64,000 nucleotides of DNA from Clostridium_AM sp963780135 (GTDB lineage: Bacteria > Bacillota > Clostridia > Clostridiales > Clostridiaceae), in NCBI GenBank assembly GCA_963780135.1, contig CAWAAR010000003.1:4464001-4528000 (forward strand), read 5' to 3'. A model generated the notes under the pieces. That model was not told the origin of the DNA. It ran no database searches and worked only from the letters and a program-made list of their open reading frames with translations. The translations under genes and the position numbers were made by a program. Below are positions 8,927 through 18,087 of the stretch, in pieces (position 1 is the stretch's first letter; every line of letters starts with the position of its first letter).

Positions 8927-8967
8927 AACCAGGGATTTCATTTTTTAAACCAATTATATCCCTGGTT
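8927..8967 (-). terminator. probable terminator of cheV
   Basis: Stem AACCAGGGAT / ATCCCTGGTT with a 21-base loop, followed on the minus strand by TTTTATTG, about 70 bp after the cheV stop. The T-tract is short, so confidence is moderate. Confidence 0.55.
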
Positions 8968-9034
8968 AAATTTATTACTAAGAAAATTTCCTCATTATAA
9001 ATGCATAATTCAATTTGATTTCTAAAAATCTCTT

Positions 9035-9943
9035 TTACTTAACCAAAACATTTTCTGTGAATTTATCAATTAATTTTACTAAATCTCCTATTTCTGGTTT
9101 ACTTAACTGTCCATCTGCACCTACAGATTCACCTTTATGTTTCAAATCTCCTGTTATTAATGATGAGAATATTAAAACTGGCAATCCTTTTAGAATCTTA
9201 TTCTCTTTAACTTTTCTTGTTAGAGTATGTCCATCCATTTGAGGCATTTCAATATCAGTAATTAATATTTGAACATCTTCTATAAATTTTTCTTTCTTTT
9301 CTTCTGCTAAATTTTCCAAATAATCCAAGGCCTGTTTTCCATCATCAAATAATAGTAAATTCTTAAATCCAGCTTTAAATAGAGTATCTTTTAATAGTTT
9401 TCTTATTAAAGCTGAATCATCAGCTAAAACAATTTTAACATTTGATCTGTCTTTATACTCTACATTTACTATTTTATCTTCACTTATACCTGTACTTGGA
9501 TTAATGTCTGTAACTATTTTTTCGAAATCTAACAATAATATTATTTTATTATCTAAAACAATATTTCCTATAACTAACGAATTTGCTGATATTTCATCTG
9601 GTTTTGTTATTTTATCCCATCCAATACGGTGAACTCCTACAATATCATCAATATTAAAACCTACTTTAACTTTATTAAATTCACATATTATAGTTTTAGA
9701 TTTTTTATCTACTTCAGCCTGCTTTTCTAAAATATATTTTAAATTAATTAAAGTTATTATTTCATCTCTACACAATATAAGTCCACCTATAGAAGGATGT
9801 GACTGTGGCAATTTTGTCAAATTATCTATTTCTAATACTTCCTTAACTTTTATAACATTAATTGCATAGTGTTTGTTATTTATTATAAATTCTAGTATTT
9901 CAACTTCTCCAGTTCCACTTTCCAACAATATATTTGTGTTCAT
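9035..9943 (-). CDS. cheV: chemotaxis coupling protein CheV
   Basis: CheW-like coupling domain (residues about 15-155) fused to a response-regulator receiver (about 175-300). The receiver shows the acidic pair in VLADDSALIR, the phospho-acceptor Asp in ITDIEMPQMDG and the Lys in QLSKPE, so it should be phosphorylated by CheA. CheV links receptors to the kinase and aids adaptation. An upstream ATG (9970) lacks a ribosome site; AGAGGG precedes the ATG at 9943 (MNTNILLESG), which I used. It is not next to the Wsp-like operon at 31.5-40.2 kb, so its partner may be that system or the flagellar chemotaxis system outside the window. Confidence 0.92.
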   Translation of the reverse strand: MNTNILLESGTGEVEILEFIINNKHYAINVIKVKEVLEIDNLTKLPQSHPSIGGLILCRDEIITLINLKYILEKQAEVDKKSKTIICEFNKVKVGFNIDDIVGVHRIGWDKITKPDEISANSLVIGNIVLDNKIILLLDFEKIVTDINPSTGISEDKIVNVEYKDRSNVKIVLADDSALIRKLLKDTLFKAGFKNLLLFDDGKQALDYLENLAEEKKEKFIEDVQILITDIEMPQMDGHTLTRKVKENKILKGLPVLIFSSLITGDLKHKGESVGADGQLSKPEIGDLVKLIDKFTENVLVK

Positions 9944-10096
9944 AAATTTATCCCTCTCTTCATTTTTCATATTATTAAAAATTACAAAACGACTTTAGCT
10001 TTAGATTCTTTATTTTGTAAGTTATAGTAAATAGTTTTAAATATATAATCTCACATAATAAGCACATATGCAATAATTAAACTTAAAATTTTATAT

Positions 10097-10414
10097 TTAA
10101 TACATGTCAACACCCTTTATACCAAATGTTGGTTTCATAAAAGGCAATTTTAATTTTTGATAAATAGTTATGTCTCCCTTTATTTTCACCTCCTTTGATA
10201 TAAAAACTTTAGTATCTTTAAATTGGAACATATTATAATACTGTTTTTCCACTTCACTTTCATAGTAAATCTTAATATTTAAGCTCCTAGCCTGAGCCTT
10301 AGTTCCATTTCATTCACATTCTACTACTCTGTTAAGAATTTTTACAACAAAACACAAATTTTTGCTTTGTACATATTTTAAAGCTTTAATATCAATGTTA
10401 ACAATATTATCCAT
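10097..10414 (-). CDS. candidate selenoprotein (or nonsense-interrupted gene), in-frame TGA at codon 35
   Basis: A GAGGAG Shine-Dalgarno is followed by ATG (10414), 34 codons, an in-frame TGA (10312-10310), then 70 more sense codons to TAA. Both halves read as one plausible compact protein of 105 residues. The first has strands around ALKYVQ..LCFVVKIL; the second holds NMFQFKDTKVFISKEVKIKG, and the protein ends GIKGVDMY. The residues around the TGA are C-E-(TGA)-N-G. A 6-bp hairpin with the loop AGGCTAG (10299-10281) starts 10 bases after the TGA, at a spacing acceptable for a bacterial SECIS element. The layout recalls small CC/Se-motif proteins of clostridia, but that likeness is from memory and unverified. 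It starts 25 bp after the 20-kb GTPase/tubulin operon. A simple nonsense pseudogene is the main alternative. Confidence 0.55.
10281..10299 (-). promoter_or_regulatory. possible SECIS-like hairpin
   Basis: Stem AGGCTC / GAGCTT (one G-U pair) with loop AGGCTAG that carries G at its second and third positions. The first loop base is 17 nucleotides past the TGA, within the range described for bacterial SECIS elements. A short stem like this can occur by chance, so it supports rather than proves selenocysteine insertion. Confidence 0.35.
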
Positions 10415-10439
10415 TTGATTTACTCCTCATATATTAAAA

Positions 10440-11243
10440 TTAACTAGTATAATCACTTTCCTTATAATCTGAATCATAGCCTGGAGCAACTTTAAGTCCT
10501 TCCTTAATTAAAATAGTTTTTATATTATGCCTTTCTAGCGGAGAAAGTTGTTTTCCTTCACCAGTAAAACTACTATCCTCTTTATACCAAGATTTTGCTT
10601 TAAAATAAGTTTTAAAAGGTTCTCCAAATACATATCCATGCCTTGCAAAGATTTCATTTCTTGCTAACTGCAACTGCTTTTTACTTAAGTTTTTTAAATC
10701 ATTTTTAGTTAAAGGTTTCTTATTACTATACGGCAATATATATTCTTTTAAATTTTCATCTTTCACTTCTGTTTCTTGTGTTTTTTTGTCATCTGTGGCA
10801 GTTTGTTTGTTTGAAGAATTTGAAGAACCAGAAATATTATTTTTATTTTTATTTAAAGTCATATAAGTAATACCAAATCCTACAAGTAAAACAAGTATTA
10901 TTGCTGATACTAAAGCCTTAACTTTTAACCCACTAAATTTTTCTCCATACATTTTTAATTTAGGTTCATCATCCATTCTATCATATCTATTGGCATTAGC
11001 TTTTACGTTAATAGTGTTTTGGCCATAAGATTTTTCCTCTTTATGTTCTATGAATTCTACATATTCACCTTTCTCTACTATTGTATTATCTTCTCTACTA
11101 TCTTCGTTTGTTTTATTATCTTCTTTTGTCTTATTTTCTTCTTTTATTTTCTTATCTTCTTCTATCTTATGTTTTGCTCCACAGGAAGGGCAAAATTTAT
11201 CCTTTTGGCTTATTTCATATCCACATTTTCTGCATTTACTCAC
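10440..11243 (-). CDS. zinc-ribbon, single-TM, YARHG-domain protein
   Basis: The N-terminal zinc ribbon has the pairs CRKCG and CPSCG (residues 4-20). A highly charged Lys/Glu linker follows, then one transmembrane helix (about residues 108-130), a Ser/Asn/Lys-rich spacer and a C-terminal YARHG domain (about 180-250; LARNEIFARHGYVF motif). YARHG domains are usually extracellular, so the likely topology is ribbon inside and YARHG outside. The start is GTG with AAGGTGA upstream. It is the last clear gene of the 13-gene GTPase/tubulin operon, 44 bp after the GAP1-like gene. The same ribbon-TM-sensor layout is common in clostridial envelope proteins; here it may sense or bind the cell wall for the system. 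That role is inference. Confidence 0.85.
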   Translation of the reverse strand: MSKCRKCGYEISQKDKFCPSCGAKHKIEEDKKIKEENKTKEDNKTNEDSREDNTIVEKGEYVEFIEHKEEKSYGQNTINVKANANRYDRMDDEPKLKMYGEKFSGLKVKALVSAIILVLLVGFGITYMTLNKNKNNISGSSNSSNKQTATDDKKTQETEVKDENLKEYILPYSNKKPLTKNDLKNLSKKQLQLARNEIFARHGYVFGEPFKTYFKAKSWYKEDSSFTGEGKQLSPLERHNIKTILIKEGLKVAPGYDSDYKESDYTS

Positions 11244-11287
11244 TTAAAAATTCACCTTAACTTTCATACACAGAGTTCTTTTTGTAT

Positions 11288-12391
11288 TTAATTATTTTTT
11301 AATAACCTTTTAATTTTATATATTAATAATTTTATAATTGATATATATTTATTGTTTTGCACTTTATTGTTCTTTTCTTTTGAATTATTATTACAGCTAT
11401 CTTTATTAATCTTATCATAAACTTTTTCGCTTCTGCTATTGTCCTTATTAAGATTAAATATATCATCATATTTACATAAATTCAATGAGTCTCTAATCTT
11501 ACTATTATCCATTTTATAAAAAAATTCATTTAATATTTCTACTTTTTCTACATTATTCATAACAAAATCTATAAAAAGACTTTTTTTATTATCTATTCCA
11601 TCAATGTAAAATTCATTGCTAGGAATATCAAAAACATACCCTGCTTTTATTTCTGTATTAATCCTCTTTATACTTCCCTTGCATAAAAAAATAATGTTTA
11701 TTAAATTTTTATTTTTAGGACTTTTCATATAAGTTATAAATCCAATTTTTCTTCTTACAGCAAAGGGAATCACTCTGTAAAGATATTTTAAAATTTCTTT
11801 GGAAACATCAGTAATGTTACTACTGTCACAATTAAGTACCACATAAATCTTTTTTCCATACTCCGCAGCATGAAAAGAAGCTTTAATTAGATTTACAAAA
11901 ATCTCTTCATTTATGGAAGCTTTATTAAACATTTCTTTCATGGATGAAGTAGAACTTAAGTTTTTATTTTCCTTGATTTCCTGAATTTCTGGAATAATAT
12001 GTCCTTCATTTATATCATAATTGTGAAGAAACCCTTCAGAATATATTATTCTTTCAGGGTTTTCTATATAGACATGCTTTTCTTCTTTAGAAATTATATA
12101 ATTATGAGTAAAATATCTATTTCTTCCTCCTGTATAATCCTTACCTGCAAATGCAGATTCACCAATTATCATTTTATTTTGTTCTGTGTTTACGCAAAAA
12201 AGCGCTTTTGGATATTTAAATGTCTGTTCTTCTCCAGCAAGGTCAGCTGGAGCTTCATAAAAACATAAATCTTGCAAAGTATTTATTATAAATTCATCTT
12301 CCAAATTAATACTTTTAGCCACTGTATCATAGCCTGGCGTCTTACTGAATATTCCACTTTTATCTCTAGTATAATAATGCTGCTCGATCAT
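11288..12391 (-). CDS. GAP1-N-like domain protein (short form)
   Basis: 367 residues. The N-terminal region opens with the same pattern as the 890-residue protein at 24805-27477: a start of the type QxYYT..K.G, then a region with FPxxxxxxxL.NGKxxxxxGKDYxGR.xNYxxH; here the corresponding segment is ESAFAGKDYTGGRNRYFTHNYI. Later segments NLIKASFHAAEYGKKIYVVL and PFAVRRKIGFITYMKSP also align with the longer protein. These features fit the GAP1-N family, predicted GTPase-activating or associated proteins of NTP-dependent conflict systems. It is adjacent (3 bp) to a GTPase gene, which fits a GTPase/GAP pair. The C-terminus is a low-complexity Asn/Lys linker ending in a basic helix. Biochemical activity is unproven. 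Confidence 0.75.
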   Translation of the reverse strand: MIEQHYYTRDKSGIFSKTPGYDTVAKSINLEDEFIINTLQDLCFYEAPADLAGEEQTFKYPKALFCVNTEQNKMIIGESAFAGKDYTGGRNRYFTHNYIISKEEKHVYIENPERIIYSEGFLHNYDINEGHIIPEIQEIKENKNLSSTSSMKEMFNKASINEEIFVNLIKASFHAAEYGKKIYVVLNCDSSNITDVSKEILKYLYRVIPFAVRRKIGFITYMKSPKNKNLINIIFLCKGSIKRINTEIKAGYVFDIPSNEFYIDGIDNKKSLFIDFVMNNVEKVEILNEFFYKMDNSKIRDSLNLCKYDDIFNLNKDNSRSEKVYDKINKDSCNNNSKEKNNKVQNNKYISIIKLLIYKIKRLLKNN

Positions 12392-12394
12392 TTG

Positions 12395-13669
12395 CTACTC
12401 CCTTCCCCCATCTAAATAATTCATCTTATAAAGTAACCATAAAAATGGTTCATCCACTCTTAAATGTTCTATCCCTACATTTTCATCTATTTTCAAATTT
12501 TGTGGATTACAGCCTAAAGAAGATACTGCAAAATACCCTGTGGTTTTAAAACAAGCATCCATAGCTCCCTTAAAAGGTGCATCTACTTTTTGCAAAAATT
12601 TAGTAACTTCTCCATCTATGTTCTGGAATTCATTTAAGTTGAAAAATTTCTCATGATTATAATTTCTAAAAATATTGCTATTTTCACTTATGTACTCTTC
12701 ATCCCTTAAGTTTTTTAGCATATCGCTTTTAGTAACCACCACTGCTGTAGGTATATTGGTTTTTTCATGAGATTGCTTTGATATAAAATTTTCAAATAAA
12801 TATACTATTATATCCTTAGGTTCCTGATATTTTTCTGTAAAATCCCCTTTAACTTCTTTATTCATAAGGCTTATTTTTTTTCTCAGCACTTTCATTTGAA
12901 GCGGATCTACAAGAAATATTATACCATCGGAGTTTTTTATATGATCCCCATGTTTTTCTATATATCCTTTATCTGTCATTCCCTCTCCAGGTACATCATA
13001 AAAAATGAATGTAATTGGGGGGATTTTATCATTTTTAAATTTTAAATTTTCTATTAATGGCTCTACATGTTGTTTAGGTGTTGGATCTAGCATTACATTT
13101 TTTTCAAAAATTCTCTGCTGATTTTCTCTTATTTCATCATTGTACTCAGAACTACCTGCAATAAGAGATGCTCCTATCCTTTCACAGGTATATCTCTCTA
13201 GTACATATAAAAGAGTAGTCATATAAACAGATTTTCCTACTTGGGAAGCTCCCACTACAGAAATAATCTTTGAAGGCCCTCTGCCAGAAGTTATAGGAAG
13301 TTCATTATGACAATATGGACAAAGTCTTTCACTAGTATTTATGTCATACTTATCTTTAAGCTCTATAAGTACACCATCTACTCTTGTTTTATTTTTTTCT
13401 GGAATATCTTGTGTTTTAATTACAGTATTAATATCTCCTAGAGCTGATTTGCCAGCTTTTCTATTGTACTCATTAAGTAATTCATCCACTGCTTTTTCAT
13501 ATTCAGGATCTCCCTCTTCTGAATGAGATGCTCTAAAAACTACTTGTTCTGTTTTAAAATTTTTAAAACAGAAAGGACATTTTATCATAAAAGGTCCTTT
13601 TTCATAGGTTGCCTTCTTATAATCATTTACTTTTTTATTATTTCCATGAAAAATTTGAAAAAACCCCAC
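12395..13669 (-). CDS. zinc-ribbon P-loop GTPase (cluster GTPase A)
   Basis: An N-terminal zinc-binding pair CPFC (residue about 31) and a second CPYC (about 118) frame a helical insert and form a split ribbon before the GTPase domain. G1 is GASQVGKS (about 140-147), G3 is DVPGEG with the following DGIIFLVDPLQM, and G4 is TKSD. The C-terminus has GCNPQNL and DEPFLWLLYKM, both also present in the GTPase at 27485, so the two are paralogues. This matches the zinc-ribbon DO-GTPase-type proteins. The frame opens at TTG (13678), but GGGAG precedes GTG at 13669 with 9-base spacing. It sits between a beta-sandwich gene and a GAP1-like gene, the same order as at 24.8-29.8 kb. Confidence 0.82.
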   Translation of the reverse strand: MGFFQIFHGNNKKVNDYKKATYEKGPFMIKCPFCFKNFKTEQVVFRASHSEEGDPEYEKAVDELLNEYNRKAGKSALGDINTVIKTQDIPEKNKTRVDGVLIELKDKYDINTSERLCPYCHNELPITSGRGPSKIISVVGASQVGKSVYMTTLLYVLERYTCERIGASLIAGSSEYNDEIRENQQRIFEKNVMLDPTPKQHVEPLIENLKFKNDKIPPITFIFYDVPGEGMTDKGYIEKHGDHIKNSDGIIFLVDPLQMKVLRKKISLMNKEVKGDFTEKYQEPKDIIVYLFENFISKQSHEKTNIPTAVVVTKSDMLKNLRDEEYISENSNIFRNYNHEKFFNLNEFQNIDGEVTKFLQKVDAPFKGAMDACFKTTGYFAVSSLGCNPQNLKIDENVGIEHLRVDEPFLWLLYKMNYLDGGRE

Positions 13670-13693
13670 AAAACTCAACTCCCTTCCAATAAA

Positions 13694-14341
13694 TTATTCT
13701 TTCTTTAGATTATATGCATTCCCATATTTTTCTGTATCCTTTATAAATAATTTTATAAATTCGTTCTTGTTAACCATTATTTCTGGCATAATGTTTTCAC
13801 CAGCATAGATATCTTGAACAAATTCAAAACATATTCCATCATCCTTACTACTAGGGTAAGAGCCCTGTTTTTTTACATAACAGAGCACATCTTTCTTTAA
13901 ATCCACTTCTGAATATATAGCTATTTCAATCCTTTTTTCCTTTGAAAAAAGGCTACTAAAAGATTTTAATTCTCTTATTTCATAGCATATTTCTGGAGTT
14001 CCTGTGGTTACTACTATTTCATTTTTGCCATCATTTTGTTTTAATAATATAATTTCATTTTCCCTTTCAACACCAGGAAAAAGAAAATATTTATATTGAT
14101 TTATTTCTTTTATAGTCTCAACATATCCATTAAATTCTTTGTATTCATCTCTAGTGTAAATTTTTACATTTTCTTCTTTGATATTTTCTAATGAAAAATC
14201 TCTGAAAATATTAATTTTTAATATATAAACTATGTCTATATGGCTAGGCCATTTCCACCTTATAGTGAAGCTTTTCTTTTCAAGGTTATAACTTAAATCT
14301 TGTATTCCCTGCTCTCTTTTAGTAAATTCCTCCACTATCAT
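13694..14341 (-). CDS. beta-sandwich protein of the GTPase cluster (short form)
   Basis: 215 residues, mostly predicted beta strands, no signal peptide or membrane helix. The pattern FTIRWKWPSHIDIVYILKI resembles LSLEWGWNERIDKVLICYR in the 361-residue protein at 28687-29772, and both continue with similar strand spacing, so I regard them as paralogues with a fibronectin-III-like fold. No enzymatic motif is visible. It is 24 bp upstream of GTPase A, the same order as the long paralogue before GTPase B. The most likely role is protein-protein scaffolding of the GTPase. An ATG start with GGAG upstream is clear. Confidence 0.65.
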   Translation of the reverse strand: MIVEEFTKREQGIQDLSYNLEKKSFTIRWKWPSHIDIVYILKINIFRDFSLENIKEENVKIYTRDEYKEFNGYVETIKEINQYKYFLFPGVERENEIILLKQNDGKNEIVVTTGTPEICYEIRELKSFSSLFSKEKRIEIAIYSEVDLKKDVLCYVKKQGSYPSSKDDGICFEFVQDIYAGENIMPEIMVNKNEFIKLFIKDTEKYGNAYNLKKE

Positions 14342-14372
14342 AAAAGCACTCCTTTTTATAGTTTTTTAAACT

Positions 14373-15641
14373 TTATTGAAACATATTATTTGAACTATCA
14401 CTTTCGGGACTACTAAATGCCTTTATTTTCTTCATATAGGAAATTTTTTTAGAATAATCTTTCACATCTACATTTACAGGTATAAGGGTAAAAATCAAAG
14501 CCATAATTATATCTGAAATCCCCCTATGAACTATTCCCATCCAAGGCAAACACAAAAATCCAACTTCAATAATAATCCCTGCTATTAAACCTGATAAAAC
14601 ACCGCCTAAAACAAACCTTTTAAGTAAATTTTTATTATCAAATACCAAGCTTACACTTAAAGCTATTAATCCTCCAAGTATGGTAATAAAGGCTATTCTA
14701 AGAGCCATATAAAATGGTGATGATTCATAAATACCATTTCTCTTATCTACAAGTAGTCGCTGCTCTCTATCTTTATATATTTTATTAAATACATTTTTTA
14801 AATCTTTTACTTCTTTTACATTATAATAATTTCCGCTGCTTTCTTTAGCTATTTGTTTAAGCATAGAAGAATTGTTTCCAATAGACATTCCAATAGTATA
14901 CACAGGTATATTTTTTTCTTTAAATGGCTTCATAGTTTCACTAAATTTCTTATTTAAATCATAGGTATCTCCACCATCTGATAAAAGTATCACCATAGCA
15001 TTTCTATCTGAAGCTTCTGAAGTTTTTATTTCATCATAAGCTTTTTCTAAAGCAGATCGCATATTTGTATTTCCTTTAGGATTTTTAAAGGCTTTTAATT
15101 GATTTGAAACAATTTCCTTGTTTTCCTTTGTAACTTTACTCATAGAAATTATTTTTTCTGCAGTATCATCAAATTTGTACATAGAAAATCTATTATCATT
15201 ATTCATATTGTCCAAAAGATTTAACGCTGCGGAAAACCTTTCATTATCAGGATCTGTTTCTTTCATACTTCCAGATGTATCTATAGTAAACACTATATCA
15301 TTAACTTTTTTAAATTTTTGTGTGCTTATTTCATATAAAAATTGAAAAAAAGATCCAAATACAAACAATCCAATTAAAGTACAAGGAATTAAGAATTTAA
15401 AAGAAGCTTTTAAATAGTTATTTTTCCATGAAGCCCCATTTAACTTAGGGTTTATCATTTCCCCTAGGAGACACATAGTACCTATACAAAATGCTAGTAT
15501 CCCAAAATACAATCCCATAAGAATACTTGAATTCATTGTATATCTATATGAATTTAAAAGTATTTCTCCTAATATAAATCCAATTATTCCTCCAATTAAA
15601 CTCATTATAACCATAGTTATATTTACTTTTTTCTCTACCAA
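14373..15641 (-). CDS. multi-pass membrane protein with VWA domain
   Basis: Three N-terminal membrane helices (about residues 8-28, 38-60, 82-104) are followed by a von Willebrand A domain (115-290) with an intact MIDAS: DTSGSM at 121, the Thr in GNTNMRSA and the Asp in LSDGGDTY. Three more helices follow (about 312-385). With positive residues at the N-terminus, the VWA domain would face outside; this topology is inference. VWA domains bind partners through a metal ion. The start is TTG with AGGTGG upstream. The MIDAS neighbourhood DTSGSMKETDPD closely resembles DSSGSMKESDPE of the VWA protein at 21561, so the two are probably paralogues on either side of the tubulin pair. Confidence 0.85.
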   Translation of the reverse strand: MVEKKVNITMVIMSLIGGIIGFILGEILLNSYRYTMNSSILMGLYFGILAFCIGTMCLLGEMINPKLNGASWKNNYLKASFKFLIPCTLIGLFVFGSFFQFLYEISTQKFKKVNDIVFTIDTSGSMKETDPDNERFSAALNLLDNMNNDNRFSMYKFDDTAEKIISMSKVTKENKEIVSNQLKAFKNPKGNTNMRSALEKAYDEIKTSEASDRNAMVILLSDGGDTYDLNKKFSETMKPFKEKNIPVYTIGMSIGNNSSMLKQIAKESSGNYYNVKEVKDLKNVFNKIYKDREQRLLVDKRNGIYESSPFYMALRIAFITILGGLIALSVSLVFDNKNLLKRFVLGGVLSGLIAGIIIEVGFLCLPWMGIVHRGISDIIMALIFTLIPVNVDVKDYSKKISYMKKIKAFSSPESDSSNNMFQ

Positions 15642-15699
15642 AAATACACCACCTAACTAATTTTCATCATATAATTTACATCTCATTATGCATCAATTT

Positions 15700-18045
15700 T
15701 CACTTGATTTCTGGAAGCTCATTTATGTCTATACCATGAAATTCATAACCATTTTGAACACAATCTTCATATTTATCTATAGAATTTCTTATATAAAATA
15801 TGTCCTTTGCAGCAAAACCACCCATTAAATTCAAGTTTTCAATTCCACTTGTTCTTCTTTCATGTACATATCCTATTTTATAATTTCTTACTTTTTTATC
15901 AAAGTCAAAGGCATATCGTATAAAATCACTACTGTAATCTCCAAAAAAATATTTTTCTTCATAGCTCTTTACATCATAATTCATTATATAAGCTTTAAGA
16001 GCCGAATTATCATTTAAAATATCATAAAGTTTTCTGTACAGCTCTTCTTTGGATAAAACTTTGTTTTTTAAGTCTCCTGTATCCACGTTTGCTCTTTCAC
16101 TTAATTCTTCTTCAAAAGACTTTACAAATTCCTTTTGTGGTAAAATATATTTATCACAAAACTCCATTAAATTTAAAATAAATTCTTCTCTTCCATTTTT
16201 TATAAGCTGTGCTAAATTTGCAAAATACTTATGATTAAAATAAAAATCCTCTCCATATTTATCTTTTAAATTATCTATAATATCATTTACTACTTTTGTA
16301 TAATAAGCTTTTATATTTTGTCCTGTGTAGCCCTGCTGCTGATTTATTATTTCATTTTCATATTCACCAATTATTTTTTGAATACTTTCCAATTCTTGAG
16401 TGTCCTTTAAAATATCTTTATGTATATTTAGCAAAGCAACTTCATACTTTTCCAATATACCTATAGAAAGCTTTAATGCTAAAACATCCAAATTTTTGCC
16501 GTATATATCAAAAAATAATTTTTTCTTTACTTGTTGAACATTCTTTCCTCGGCTTAATATATTTTTAAAACTAAATTCCTCCACAAATCTAGTTTCATAT
16601 AAGTGCTGGATTTCATCTTTTAAACTTTCTATAGAATTCAACAAAAATTTTTTCCTGTTTTTTATATATTTAATGCATATACCTTCTTCAAAAGTCCAAT
16701 TCAGAGCACAATATAACCCCAGTTTAGGATTATTTAATATATTTTCTTCCACTAAAACTTTTATTTTTTTCTCTAAATTTATATCATTAAGCTTACACTT
16801 AGCGTACTCTACAAAATTGGTATTAAAAAATTTTTCACATCTATCTTCATATAAACTTTTTTCTATTTCTTTTAGTGTAAGCTTTGAAACCCTTTTTTCC
16901 ACATCCTTAGCATTGGTAACCATTATACTATTCATATCTTGAAGAGTTACAGCGTTAGGTAGAATTTTTTCTATAATTGAAGTTATGTTGTTTTCATTTA
17001 GTTGCAAAACATCAGCTATAAAATCTTCATCTTTTTTAGAAAATTCCTGTAGATTATTTATAAAATTTTCATAAAACGCTCTAATCACAGTAATTGAAAT
17101 AGCACTATTAGGTCTTTTTACTACTGCAAGACCTGCTGTAGCATATCTGTTTAAAGAATCTTTAGCATTTACATTTACTTTAAATCTAGTATTATCATAA
17201 TATTGGTTTTCTGTGTCTGAATAAGTTTCAATGCTTACATTTCTGTTCTTTAAAAGGTTAATATACCCTATTATATCATAGTTATTTTTCATGGAATCCT
17301 CTGGTATAAGACCTTTCTGATTCTTTTCTTCTAATATATAAGTAAGATAAAATATAGGTCCTTTTGCTTCTAATAAAAGTTCTCTTTCTTCTCCATATAC
17401 TTCTATTCTTTCTTTAAAACTAAACTGTTTTTCTTGTACATATTCTAATTCTCTAAAAAAGCTTACAGCCATAGCTTGTGAAAGGAATTCGTCCTCCCTA
17501 TCTTTTTCTTTTATAAGTACATAAAGGTCTGTAAGTCCAAGTTTAAAAACTTCCATCATTCTCTTTTTTACAAGCATAGTTATTTCTGGGAGTATAACAT
17601 TTAAAGGATCATCTGCTGATGTAACCACTGCAATATTTATATTCTCAAAAGAATTAAATAAATCCCCCGAACTTAATATTCTATCCCTAACCTTAGTTAT
17701 CTTATTATTTAAGTTTTCCAGTATGTTCTTGTCTTTGTAAAATTTATCTCTTATATTTTTTCTTAAATGCTTTTTATCTTCTTCACTATATGGAACTTGA
17801 AAATTAAATATATTATCTTCATCTTCAGTACTTCCTTTTATCACATTCATAAAAACTATAGCTTTTCCATTGTCCCAATTTTCTTTTATATTATTGCTTA
17901 TGTAATTCATACCTTCTTTAACACTGTCACCTATAAATAAGAAAAGTATAGGATTATTTGAGCTCCTTTGAGCATCTTCCTCAAAATTTTTTTTATCTGC
18001 CCTTAAAGAATATTCCTCAGCAAATTTTCCTAATATATTGTCCAT
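15700..18045 (-). CDS. degenerate tubulin-like paralogue (GTP loops lost)
   Basis: 781 residues, no membrane segment. I see co-linear similarity to the N-terminal half of the tubulin-like protein upstream: NPILFLFIGDSVKEGMN here against NPILVIGLGGTGIDAML there, INIAVVTSADDPLNVILPEI against IHVFILSGLSGGTGSGTFID, FFRELEYV against ALKELDYL, GPIFYLTYIL against PPFNLCHLIS, and YATAGLAVVKRPNSA against YKYIMIGASSAVLPL. The glycines of both nucleotide loops are replaced, so it should not bind GTP in the usual way. The C-terminal half is helical and coiled-coil rich. The start is ATG at 18045 with GGAGGAG upstream. A non-GTP-binding partner of the active tubulin is my inference; no published family is recognised. 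Confidence 0.6.
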   Translation of the reverse strand: MDNILGKFAEEYSLRADKKNFEEDAQRSSNNPILFLFIGDSVKEGMNYISNNIKENWDNGKAIVFMNVIKGSTEDEDNIFNFQVPYSEEDKKHLRKNIRDKFYKDKNILENLNNKITKVRDRILSSGDLFNSFENINIAVVTSADDPLNVILPEITMLVKKRMMEVFKLGLTDLYVLIKEKDREDEFLSQAMAVSFFRELEYVQEKQFSFKERIEVYGEERELLLEAKGPIFYLTYILEEKNQKGLIPEDSMKNNYDIIGYINLLKNRNVSIETYSDTENQYYDNTRFKVNVNAKDSLNRYATAGLAVVKRPNSAISITVIRAFYENFINNLQEFSKKDEDFIADVLQLNENNITSIIEKILPNAVTLQDMNSIMVTNAKDVEKRVSKLTLKEIEKSLYEDRCEKFFNTNFVEYAKCKLNDINLEKKIKVLVEENILNNPKLGLYCALNWTFEEGICIKYIKNRKKFLLNSIESLKDEIQHLYETRFVEEFSFKNILSRGKNVQQVKKKLFFDIYGKNLDVLALKLSIGILEKYEVALLNIHKDILKDTQELESIQKIIGEYENEIINQQQGYTGQNIKAYYTKVVNDIIDNLKDKYGEDFYFNHKYFANLAQLIKNGREEFILNLMEFCDKYILPQKEFVKSFEEELSERANVDTGDLKNKVLSKEELYRKLYDILNDNSALKAYIMNYDVKSYEEKYFFGDYSSDFIRYAFDFDKKVRNYKIGYVHERRTSGIENLNLMGGFAAKDIFYIRNSIDKYEDCVQNGYEFHGIDINELPEIK

Positions 18046-18087
18046 CAAATCTCCTCCACAGCCTATAAATTACTCTACTTTAACACT

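Noticed and set aside
10188..10199. Perfect AAGGAGGTGA ribosome-site match inside the candidate selenoprotein gene
   Set aside because: No start codon follows at a usable distance; it encodes Lys-Glu-Val of the frame and appears coincidental.
11019..11291. Plus-strand frames rich in Phe/Ser opposite the YARHG gene
   Set aside because: They are the complement of the Lys/Glu-rich linker and do not show a start site or a family match.
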